From Longimicrobium sp. (lineage in GTDB: Bacteria; Gemmatimonadota; Gemmatimonadetes; Longimicrobiales; Longimicrobiaceae): 6,975 nt of DNA. Location: assembly GCA_030446945.1 (NCBI GenBank), contig JAUJMI010000193.1, positions 1 to 6,975 of the forward strand, read 5' to 3'. Below the pieces are notes generated by a model. It saw only the letters and a list, made by a program, of their open reading frames with translations. It was not told where the DNA came from and made no database searches. The translations under genes were made by a program, and so were the position numbers. Below, piece by piece: positions 1 to 5,040 of the stretch; within the stretch, counting starts at the first letter, position 1, and each line of letters opens with the position of its first letter.

Positions 1-200
1 CGGTAGACGACGAGGAGCAGGACGCAGAACAGGTAGTACGCCAGCAGCGCCCCGCGCACCCACTTCACCACACGCCACGCGCGCGCGCTCCGTGGGCGAG
101 GCGGCGCCGCGGCTTCGGGCGCGGGCGGGCCCTGCCGCGCGGGCGGCTCCCAGAGGAGCGTCTCGTCCGGGTCCTGGTGGGGCGGCTTCCTGTCGTTCAT
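1..200 (-). CDS. Membrane-anchored protein, N-terminal fragment (cut by left edge)
   Basis: Only the N-terminus lies in the window; the gene continues leftward past base 1. Read on the minus strand from the ATG at 198-200, it starts MNDRKPPHQDPDETLLWEPP. About 45 Pro/Ala/Arg-rich residues that are probably cytoplasmic follow, then a basic stretch ending in RAWRVVKWVRG, then a hydrophobic helix (LLAYYLFCVLLLVVY) reaching the window edge. Positive charges before a single helix suggest an N-in signal anchor with the main domain outside the membrane. That topology occurs in monofunctional peptidoglycan glycosyltransferases and PBP1-like proteins, but no catalytic domain is visible, so no function is assigned. 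An in-frame upstream ATG at 234-236 would add 12 residues. I prefer the inner start because those codons include CCA, CGA and TTT, unlike the GC-ending codons that follow. Neither start has a convincing Shine-Dalgarno. The gene is divergent from the AI-2E transporter. Confidence 0.72.
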   Translation of the reverse strand, partial: MNDRKPPHQDPDETLLWEPPARQGPPAPEAAAPPRPRSARAWRVVKWVRGALLAYYLFCVLLLVVY

Positions 201-372
201 CGGGTGCTCGGGAAAGGTGTTGCGTCGCGGTGGCATCGGGAGCGGATGCAGCCGCAGGAGCCGTTCCGCGGCCGGGGCGGCGCCGCTTTCCAAATCCGGC
301 TGCCGCGGCTAGGTTGCGGAAAAGAGGCGCCGCCGAGCGCGCCGCCGGGCCCATCCAACCTCGCAGTGCCCC
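201..372. promoter_or_regulatory. Divergent intergenic region
   Basis: This spacer lies between the leftward membrane-protein gene and the rightward AI-2E transporter, so it should hold promoters for both. It is very GC-rich. The only AT-richer patch is about 286-293, and the rightward hexamers TTTCCA (287-292) and TAGGTT (310-315) are 17 bases apart, but they match sigma70 consensus poorly. I see no inverted repeat that clearly marks an operator. Confidence 0.3.
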
Positions 373-1560
373 ATGCCAGCCCAGGAACGGCGACTCGCAG
401 CCACGGAGCGCTCCCCGTACGCGGTGCTCACCGCCACGGTGTTCACGGTGCTCCTCCTCCTGTTCGTGTACAGCGTGGCCGAGGTGCTGCTGCTGGTGTT
501 CCTGGCGGCGCTCTTCGCCGTGTATCTCACCGCCATCTCCGAGTTCCTGGAGGACCGCTTCCGCATCCGCCCGGCGCTGGGGCTGCCCCTGGCGCTGCTC
601 TTCACGGCGGTGGTGGCGACGGGGGTCTTCTGGCTGGTGATCCCCCCCGTTCTGCACCAGACGCAGGAGCTGATCGCCGCGCTTCCCAAGCTGATGTCGC
701 AGGGGGTGGACCGGCTTACGGAGCTGGTGAGCCGCTATCCGATCCTGGCCGCCGCACTCCCGCCCGCCGAGCTCCAGAACCAGATGTCGACGATGATGTC
801 GAGCGCGGGCGGGTACTTCGCGGGGCTGGTGCCGTACCTGTTCGGCACGCTGCACGTGCTCATCAACGGGATCAGCGTGCTGGTGATGGGGATGTACATG
901 GCGCTCCGCCCGGGCCTCTATCGCGAGGGGATCATCTCCCTGACGCCGCCTGTGCACCGCGAGCTGGTCCGCGACATCCTGGCGGACCTGGGGCGCAGCC
1001 TGCGCGCGTGGATCGGCGGGCAGATCCTGGCGATGTTCTTTCTGGGCGCGCTCACGTACGTGGGCCTCCTGCTGCTGGACGTGCCCTTCGCGCTGGCGTT
1101 CGGGGTGTTCACGGGGGTGGTGGTGATGGTCCCCTTCTTCGGGACGCTGGTCTCCACGCTGCTCCCGGCGCTCTTCGTGCTGGGCTCGGGCGGGCTGGGG
1201 AGGGCGTTCCTGGTGGTGCTGCTGGGGGTGGTGATCCACATCGTCGAGGCCAACTTCATCCACCCGCTCATCATGGAGCGGCGGGTGCACCTGCCGCCGG
1301 TGCTCTCCATCCTGAGCGTCCTCATCATGGCCGAGCTGATGGGGATGACGGGCCTCCTGGTGGCCGTCCCCGTGCTGGCGACGGCCATGGTGATCGTGCG
1401 CCGCATCTACGTCCACCGCCTCCTGGAGGGCAAGGGCTTCCGCCGCTTCGTCCGCGACGCCCCCGCCGAGATCCGCCTCCCGGAGCGCGTCCTGCGCCTG
1501 CCCGCGGGCTCCGTGAGCATTCCGGCGGTTTTGGAGGAGGCCGGCGCCGCGCCGAGGTGA
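373..1560 (+). CDS. AI-2E family transporter (PerM/UPF0118-type membrane protein)
   Basis: A 395-residue polytopic inner-membrane protein, the usual length for the AI-2E transporter family (Pfam PF01594). Members are proposed to export small molecules such as autoinducer-2 (TqsA) or act as Na+/H+ antiporters; the substrate here cannot be read from sequence. Hydrophobic helices lie near residues 20-56 (two), 68-92, 153-178 and 217-345 (several). A soluble stretch at about 93-150 has the family's amphipathic character. Family hallmarks are the PFFGTLVSTLLPAL segment (254-267), VEANFIHPLIMERRVHLPP (291-309, matching the conserved E..xI.P.i motif) and the GMTGLLVAVP block (324-333). The C-terminal 50 residues are cytoplasmic and basic. 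The ATG at 373 has no strong ribosome binding site, but the next residues fit a normal cytoplasmic lead-in (MPAQERRLAATERSPYAVL). The stop codon abuts a G-rich repeat tract. The gene appears monocistronic. Family assignment is firm; physiological role is open. Confidence 0.93.
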   Translation: MPAQERRLAATERSPYAVLTATVFTVLLLLFVYSVAEVLLLVFLAALFAVYLTAISEFLEDRFRIRPALGLPLALLFTAVVATGVFWLVIPPVLHQTQELIAALPKLMSQGVDRLTELVSRYPILAAALPPAELQNQMSTMMSSAGGYFAGLVPYLFGTLHVLINGISVLVMGMYMALRPGLYREGIISLTPPVHRELVRDILADLGRSLRAWIGGQILAMFFLGALTYVGLLLLDVPFALAFGVFTGVVVMVPFFGTLVSTLLPALFVLGSGGLGRAFLVVLLGVVIHIVEANFIHPLIMERRVHLPPVLSILSVLIMAELMGMTGLLVAVPVLATAMVIVRRIYVHRLLEGKGFRRFVRDAPAEIRLPERVLRLPAGSVSIPAVLEEAGAAPR

Positions 1561-1607
1561 GGGAATGGGGAATGGGGAACGGTGGGGGACAGCGGACAGG
1601 GGACAGC
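1561..1607 (+). repeat. Heptamer-period G-rich tandem tract with G-quadruplex motif
   Basis: It begins at the base after the AI-2E stop codon. The first half carries GGGAAT, GGGGAAT and GGGGAAC in phase (1561-1580). The second half carries GGACAG three times exactly seven bases apart (1587, 1594, 1601). Between 1561 and 1588 there are G-runs of 3, 4, 4 and 5 separated by loops of 3, 3 and 6 bases, which satisfies the usual G3+N1-7 quadruplex rule on the coding strand. If transcribed, it would lie in the 3' untranslated region of the transporter mRNA. Function is inferred, not shown. Confidence 0.7.
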
Positions 1608-1632
1608 ACGCAGAGGCCCGCGGTCATCCGCC

Positions 1633-1707
1633 CATTTTGTTCATCCTGAGCGAAGCGCTTCTCGTCCTCTCGTCTGCTCCGGGCTTTGGCGCGGAGCGAA
1701 GGATCTA
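1633..1707 (+). repeat. Dispersed repeat, forward copy (TCATCCTGAG...GGATCTA type)
   Basis: A roughly 75-base element starts CATTTTGTTCATCCTGAGC and ends GGAGCGAAGGATCTA. A second, diverged copy lies in opposite orientation at 1760-1836. The two copies agree best at their ends (CATT.TGT...CCTGAG and AAGGATCTA) and diverge in the middle. From memory, this pattern recurs many times in Longimicrobium/Gemmatimonadota genomes as a non-coding interspersed element. The sequence itself shows only the two copies here. Confidence 0.65.
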
Positions 1708-1759
1708 CCGTGCGTGTCGAGAGGGCTGCGTGTCGCGCCGGCCTTTCATGCTCGCCGGC

Positions 1760-1836
1760 TAGATCCTTTGGTCGCCGCGGGAAGTGGGAGCGTGCTGCGG
1801 GATTCGGCGAGGCGGCTACCTCAGGCTGACAGAATG
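1760..1836 (-). repeat. Dispersed repeat, inverted copy
   Basis: Reverse-complement partner of 1633-1707. It begins TAGATCCTTTGGTCGCC and ends CCTCAGGCTGACAGAATG on the plus strand. The pair is separated by about 52 bases that include a short GCCGGC...GCCGGC inverted repeat (1737-1759). Together they could fold into a long cruciform or RNA hairpin with about 75-base imperfect arms. No transposase or coding potential is seen inside. Confidence 0.65.
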
Positions 1837-1844
1837 TAGGGAAT

Positions 1845-1874
1845 GCGATTCGGGCGACTGCTCTCGCGAATCGC
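1845..1874. repeat. Small inverted repeat (GCGATTCG / CGAATCGC)
   Basis: Perfect 8-base arms at 1845-1852 and 1867-1874 around a 14-base loop, lying 62 bases before the likely start of the DUF1611 gene. It could be an operator or simply another repeat fragment. There is no run of T after it, so it is not a classical intrinsic terminator for rightward transcription. Confidence 0.45.
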
Positions 1875-1906
1875 ACCAGGCACTTGGCACTTGCTACCAG
1901 GCACTT
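1875..1906. repeat. Short direct repeat ACCAGGCACTT
   Basis: The 11-mer ACCAGGCACTT occurs at 1875-1885 and 1896-1906, with the shorter core GGCACTT again at 1886-1892. It sits just upstream of the DUF1611 start. The three GGCACTT cores are spaced 8 and 13 bases apart. This resembles a short non-coding repeat unit more than a regulator site with helical (10.5-base) spacing. Confidence 0.45.
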
Positions 1907-1936
1907 CCTTCCGCACCCACGCCCTTGCAGACTCCC

Positions 1937-3046
1937 GTGCCCCATACGCTCGCCACACACCGCTACCTGACCCTGGCCGAAGGGCTCTTCGGGCCGCTGA
2001 CCAGCAAGACGGCCAACAGCGCGATCCGGTACCTGCCGGAGAGGATCGTGGCGGTGCTCGATTCAAGTCAGGCCGGCCAGACCGTGCAGAAGGTGCTGGG
2101 GTTCGGCGGCGCCATTCCGGTGGTGGGGACGATCGAGGAGGGGCTGCGCGGAGCCCCCACGGCGCTCCTGGTGGGGATCGCGCCGCAGGGAGGGCAGCTT
2201 CCGGAGGCGTGGCGCGGCGTGCTCGCCGCGGCGATCGCGGCGGGGCTCGACGTGGTCAGCGGGCTGCACTTCTACCTGGGCGACGACCCGGAGCTGGCGG
2301 CGCTCGCCGAGCGCGCGGGGGTGCAGATCGTGGACCTGCGCAAGCCGCCCTCGGCCCTCCCCGTGTCGCACGGGCTGGCGCGCGACGTGGAGCCGCTCAC
2401 CGTGCTGACGGTAGGGACGGACTGCAACATCGGGAAGATGACGGCCGCGCTTCAGGTGCGGGACGCGCTCCGCACCCGCGGCGCGCGTGTGGGCTTCGCG
2501 GCCACGGGCCAGACCGGCATCCTGATCGAGGGGTGGGGGATCGCGGTGGATTCGGTGGTGGCGGACTTCATCTCCGGCGCGGCGGAGCGGCTGGTGCTGC
2601 AGGCGTGCCACGGCAACGACATCGTGCTGGTGGAGGGACAGGGGTCGCTGGTGCACCCCGGCTACTCCGGCGTCACCCTCGGCCTCCTCCACGGCACCCT
2701 ACCCGACGCGATGATCCTCTGCCACCTACCGTCGCGCACCTTTCCGTACGGCGGCAACGGCGCGTACTCGTGGATGCCGCTCCCCGGTCCGCCGGACGCA
2801 GTCCGCCTGTGCGAGGCGATGGTGGAGCCGCTCAAGCCGTCGCGCGTCATCGCCGTGTCGCTGAACACCTGGGACCTGACCGATGCCCAGGCGCGCGACG
2901 CCATCGCCCGCGCCGAGGACGAAACCGGGCTCCCCGCCACGGACCCGGTGCGCTTCGATCCGGCGCCGCTGGTGGACGCGGTACTCGCGGAGCAGGCGCG
3001 GAAGGCGGAGAGGCGGGAGGCTGGCCGGGGTGGGTCCGGCGGTTGA
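1937..3046 (+). CDS. DUF1611 family P-loop protein (DgcN-like)
   Basis: A 369-residue soluble protein matching the two-domain DUF1611 architecture (Pfam PF17396 then PF07755, COG3367). The N-terminal half is Rossmann-like (ANSAIRYLPERIVAVLDSSQ; FGGAIPVVGTIEEGL). The C-terminal half is a P-loop fold related to dethiobiotin synthetase, with GTDCNIGKMT (residues 160-169, Lys167 as Walker-A lysine), TGQTGILIEGWGIAVDS (190-206) and DIVLVEGQGSLVHPGYSG (228-245). Some family members, called DgcN, are reported to N-acetylate D-glutamate in D-amino-acid catabolism beside the dipeptide-epimerase-like DgcA; no such partner lies in this window. The frame is open from 1784, but that extension runs through repeats, so the start must lie after about 1906. 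GTG 1937 (MPHTLATHRYLTLAEGLFG) is chosen; TTG 1925 is equally possible, and neither has a Shine-Dalgarno. The stop is followed by a hairpin at 3048-3067. Family firm, substrate unknown. Confidence 0.88.
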   Translation: MPHTLATHRYLTLAEGLFGPLTSKTANSAIRYLPERIVAVLDSSQAGQTVQKVLGFGGAIPVVGTIEEGLRGAPTALLVGIAPQGGQLPEAWRGVLAAAIAAGLDVVSGLHFYLGDDPELAALAERAGVQIVDLRKPPSALPVSHGLARDVEPLTVLTVGTDCNIGKMTAALQVRDALRTRGARVGFAATGQTGILIEGWGIAVDSVVADFISGAAERLVLQACHGNDIVLVEGQGSLVHPGYSGVTLGLLHGTLPDAMILCHLPSRTFPYGGNGAYSWMPLPGPPDAVRLCEAMVEPLKPSRVIAVSLNTWDLTDAQARDAIARAEDETGLPATDPVRFDPAPLVDAVLAEQARKAERREAGRGGSGG

Positions 3047-3047
3047 A

Positions 3048-3242
3048 CCCGCTGCAACGAAAGCGGGAAACCTGCCTTCGCAAGTTGCGGGGGCGGTTTG
3101 GTGCCGCATCGCCGGGGGCTGAAGCCCGCGGCTGGAACCACGGGAAGGCGGCTGGAGCCGGCTCGAGAAGCGCGGCAGTGGATCCGGAGTCCGCGGAGGG
3201 CGGACTTCGCGTGGTGCCAGCGGCGAATTCATTCGCTCCTGG
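3048..3242. repeat. Multi-hairpin dispersed repeat filling the convergent spacer
   Basis: The gap between the DUF1611 stop and yggX has no coding signal but contains a series of palindromes. They are CCCGCT/AGCGGG (3048-3053 with 3062-3067), GGGCT/AGCCC (3116-3120 with 3123-3127), AGTCCGC/GCGGACT (3188-3194 with 3200-3206) and GCGAAT/ATTCGC (3223-3228 with 3231-3236). The last is enclosed by CCAG/CTGG (3217-3220 with 3239-3242). GCGGCTGGA also appears twice, 20 bases apart (3128 and 3148). The arrangement resembles an interspersed non-coding element I associate with Longimicrobium-like genomes. Its first hairpin begins one base after the DUF1611 stop and could stall or end transcription, although no U-tract follows. 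Confidence 0.6.
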
Positions 3243-3340
3243 AACGGGCTGCCCGCCGCGCGGATGATCCTGCCCCAAACATCGAAGCGCCGCCCCCGGA
3301 CTCGGGAACGGCGCGTCGGTGCTGAGAGCAGGGGGTCAGC

Positions 3341-3619
3341 TCACCACTGGATGGTGCCCTGCTTGCTGGTGTCGACCTGCTCGGCGTCGCCGGTGGAGAA
3401 GAGGAACTTCTCCGTGTTCTCCAGCAGGTACTTGCGGGCTTCGGGGTCGCGCAGATTCAGGCCGTTGTGGTTGATGAGCATCGTCTGGTGCTTCAGCCAC
3501 TGCGCCCAGCACTCCTGGCAGATCTCCGCCTGGATGCGCTTGCCGAAGTCGTTGTTGAACGGCGGAAAGGGAAGCGCCGGCTTGTTCTGTCCGCAGCGGA
3601 CGCAGGTAATCTCGGCCAT
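3341..3619 (-). CDS. yggX: Fe(2+)-trafficking / oxidative damage protection protein, YggX family
   Basis: A 92-residue cytoplasmic protein, the normal size for the YggX family (PF04362), which is implicated in protecting Fe-S clusters from oxidative damage and in labile iron handling. Conserved family features are FGKRIQAEI (25-33), the WAQWLKHQTMLINHNGLNL block (38-56) and ARKYLLENTEKFLF (61-74). Two CxxC pairs (C6-C9 and C34-C37) are present. E. coli YggX has one conserved N-terminal cysteine and lacks the second pair, so this version could bind a metal such as zinc or iron through four thiolates. The start is the ATG at 3617-3619: it has a good Shine-Dalgarno (GAGGA at 3626-3630, six-base spacing), and the reading frame upstream is not family-like. 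The gene is convergent with DUF1611 and has its own candidate promoter. No partner gene is adjacent. Confidence 0.93.
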   Translation of the reverse strand: MAEITCVRCGQNKPALPFPPFNNDFGKRIQAEICQECWAQWLKHQTMLINHNGLNLRDPEARKYLLENTEKFLFSTGDAEQVDTSKQGTIQW

Positions 3620-3674
3620 GGGTCGTCCTCGGGTCGTGTCGGGGGCGCGTTGCGGTGGTGCGGCGCGCCGCCCG

Positions 3675-3703
3675 AATCTAGCTTTGCGGCGCTCCGCCGT
3701 CCA
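3675..3703 (-). promoter_or_regulatory. Candidate sigma70-type promoter for yggX
   Basis: On the minus strand, TGGACG (3698-3703) and TAGATT (3675-3680) are separated by exactly 17 bases. Each matches four of six positions of the TTGACA/TATAAT consensus, in the only AT-richer patch of this spacer. The implied start of transcription near 3668 would give a leader of about 50 bases ending in the GAGGA ribosome binding site of yggX. Based on consensus matching only. Confidence 0.4.
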
Positions 3704-3724
3704 TCCGATGCCCCCGAGCTGCGC

Positions 3725-3928
3725 ATGACCGAGCCGATCCCCGCGCGCCTTTCCGACGACGGGCGCACCGCCACCTGGAACCCAGCCCTCACCCGCGCCG
3801 CGCACGTCATCCTGCAGGTGGCGCTCGGCGACGGGCGTCGCGAGGAGCGGCGGTCGATGAACAGCGGACGCGCGCGCGTGCGCGAGGGGGAGCGGCTCGA
3901 GGCCGTGCGCCCCGCCCCTGAAGGGTGA
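3725..3928 (+). CDS. Small hypothetical protein (67 aa), uncertain
   Basis: The ORF from ATG 3725 encodes a 67-residue polypeptide beginning MTEPIPARLSDDGRTATWNP and ending EAVRPAPEG. I recognise no family, no membrane segment and no signal peptide. It is acidic at the start and Arg/Glu-rich in the second half. Support for coding is the codon pattern: about nine in ten third positions are G or C, with varied amino acids rather than the Arg/Gly/Ala/Pro monotony typical of shadow frames here. Against it are its short length and the lack of a clear Shine-Dalgarno. It is divergent from yggX and convergent with the beta-lactamase-fold gene: the stops are three bases apart and both fall within the palindrome TGAGCCTCA (3926-3934). 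It could be a remnant of a longer gene. Confidence 0.45.
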   Translation: MTEPIPARLSDDGRTATWNPALTRAAHVILQVALGDGRREERRSMNSGRARVREGERLEAVRPAPEG

Positions 3929-3931
3929 GCC

Positions 3932-4837
3932 TCAGCGCCGCGCGACGTGGCGGTACACCGCGGCGGAGATGTCCCGCCCGGTCGCCGCGGCGGCGCTCCC
4001 CCGCGTGAAGCCGCGGGTGAGGACGACCAGCACGTAGGGCGCGCGGCCCTCGGGGAAGACGATGGCGGCGTCGTGCGCGATGCGGGTGATGTTCCCCGTC
4101 TTATTGGCGGAGCGCACCCCCGCCGGGAGCCCGGCCTGGATCATCTCGCGGAACTCCTGCCGGCCCAGGATCCCCAGCATCTCGTCCGTCGAGCGGCGCG
4201 ACGCGGCCCGTCCGCCGGCGATCGCCTCCATCACGCGCATCAGGCCGTACGCGGTGGCGGCGTTGTTCATCCCCGCGCGAAAGGCGGGGCCGTCCTCCAC
4301 GCCGCGCAGCACCTTCATCTCGCTCGCGCCCAGGCTGGCAAGGGTGGTGGCGATGCGGCGCGGGTCGGCGCGGTCGATCAGGAGGTTGGTGGCCAGGTTG
4401 CTGGAGCGCGTGATCATCCGCTCCAGCAACTCGCGAAGCGGCACGCGCTGGCCCACGCGGGAGTAGAGCGCGGTGTCGCTGTCGTCCGCTCGGCCGAGTG
4501 TGTAGGTGCTGCCGTCGGCGATGCTGCGGAACTCGTTGCTCACCGGGACGGGCTCGTCCATGCGCAGCTCGCCCGCGTCGGCGCGGCGGAAGAGCTCCAG
4601 CATCACGGGCACCTTCATGGTGCTGGCGGCGTGCATCGTCTTGCGCGCGTCGATCAGCAGCGAGTCGCCCGTGGCGAGGTCGCGAAAGGCGACGGAGACC
4701 TCGGCGGTGTCGCCGGCAGCGCGGCGGATGATGTCGCGCACCTCCGCCTCCAGGGCGGCGTGCGCGACGGGGCGGAAGCTCGCCGCGGGCGCGCAGGCGG
4801 CCAGCAGGAGGAGGGGCGCGAGGGTGCGTGCGAGCAT
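3932..4837 (-). CDS. Class A beta-lactamase-related serine hydrolase, putative lipoprotein
   Basis: A 301-residue exported protein of the serine beta-lactamase / DD-peptidase fold (PF13354-like). The N-terminus MLARTLAPLLLLAAC is a lipoprotein signal with a lipobox LAAC, predicting lipidation at Cys15 and attachment to the outer face of a membrane. Active-site motifs appear in order: S72-T-M-K75 (SxxK nucleophile and general base), S145-S-N147 (SxN) and K246-T-G248 (KTG, followed by NITRIAHDAAIVFPEG as in class A enzymes). The omega-loop region reads RGVEDGPAFRAGMNNAATA (178-196). Glu181 could stand in for Glu166, but the canonical ExxLN with Asn170 is absent, so hydrolysis of beta-lactams is not assured; a peptidase or esterase-like role is possible. 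Length is normal for class A. The ATG at 4835-4837 gives the full signal peptide, although no Shine-Dalgarno is evident. The gene is divergent from the histidine kinase. Confidence 0.9.
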   Translation of the reverse strand: MLARTLAPLLLLAACAPAASFRPVAHAALEAEVRDIIRRAAGDTAEVSVAFRDLATGDSLLIDARKTMHAASTMKVPVMLELFRRADAGELRMDEPVPVSNEFRSIADGSTYTLGRADDSDTALYSRVGQRVPLRELLERMITRSSNLATNLLIDRADPRRIATTLASLGASEMKVLRGVEDGPAFRAGMNNAATAYGLMRVMEAIAGGRAASRRSTDEMLGILGRQEFREMIQAGLPAGVRSANKTGNITRIAHDAAIVFPEGRAPYVLVVLTRGFTRGSAAAATGRDISAAVYRHVARR

Positions 4838-5040
4838 GGGCGCGGCCGGTTGGATGGTCTGAACGCGAGTCCCCGCAACGTACGCCGCTGATGCGCGCGG
4901 GGAAATGGGGCCGTGCGGTCCGCCCTTGGCCGGCAGCGACCGGCGACCAGCCCTGCAGTTCGGGAGTGGGAGCGGTGCGGCCCGTGGCCTGCAACATGCT
5001 TGAACACTTCCCCCTTTCCCGAGGCGAGCCGGCAGCCGAG
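4838..5040. promoter_or_regulatory. Divergent intergenic region, serine hydrolase / histidine kinase
   Basis: About 200 bases between two divergent starts, expected to hold both promoters. The frame of the kinase is open throughout, back to 4828, but translates to Arg/Pro/Trp-rich sequence unlike a protein start. The stretch at 4990-5030 is the AT-richest part (GCTTGAACACTTCC at 4998-5011) and probably contains the rightward promoter or leader. I found no hexamer pair strong enough to annotate and no operator palindrome. Confidence 0.35.

Noticed and set aside
177..1649. 490-aa plus-strand ORF overlapping the AI-2E transporter
   Set aside because: Different frame from the transporter, made of Arg/Gly/Pro/Ala-rich low-information sequence typical of a shadow frame in high-GC DNA; the transporter frame has clear family motifs.
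1784..1936. N-terminal extension of the DUF1611 ORF back to ATG 1784
   Set aside because: It translates through the inverted repeat copy, the hairpin and the direct repeat into Cys/Arg-rich sequence unlike any DUF1611 N-terminus.
1843..3267. 474-aa plus-strand ORF over the DUF1611 gene
   Set aside because: Shadow frame of Arg/Gly/Ala-rich composition that runs on into the downstream repeat; no recognisable domain.
3321..3340. GCTGA...TCAGC inverted repeat as terminator for yggX
   Set aside because: Only a 5-bp stem with a 10-base loop and no T-run on the minus strand; too weak to call.
3620..3805. N-terminal extension of yggX upstream of ATG 3619
   Set aside because: The good Shine-Dalgarno and the YggX family alignment both place the start at 3619; the upstream residues are Arg/Gly/Pro-rich and would run through the candidate promoter.
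3947..4891. 314-aa plus-strand ORF antisense to the beta-lactamase-fold gene
   Set aside because: Mirror frame rich in His, Gly, Ala, Val and Arg; the minus strand carries a signal peptide and three ordered active-site motifs.
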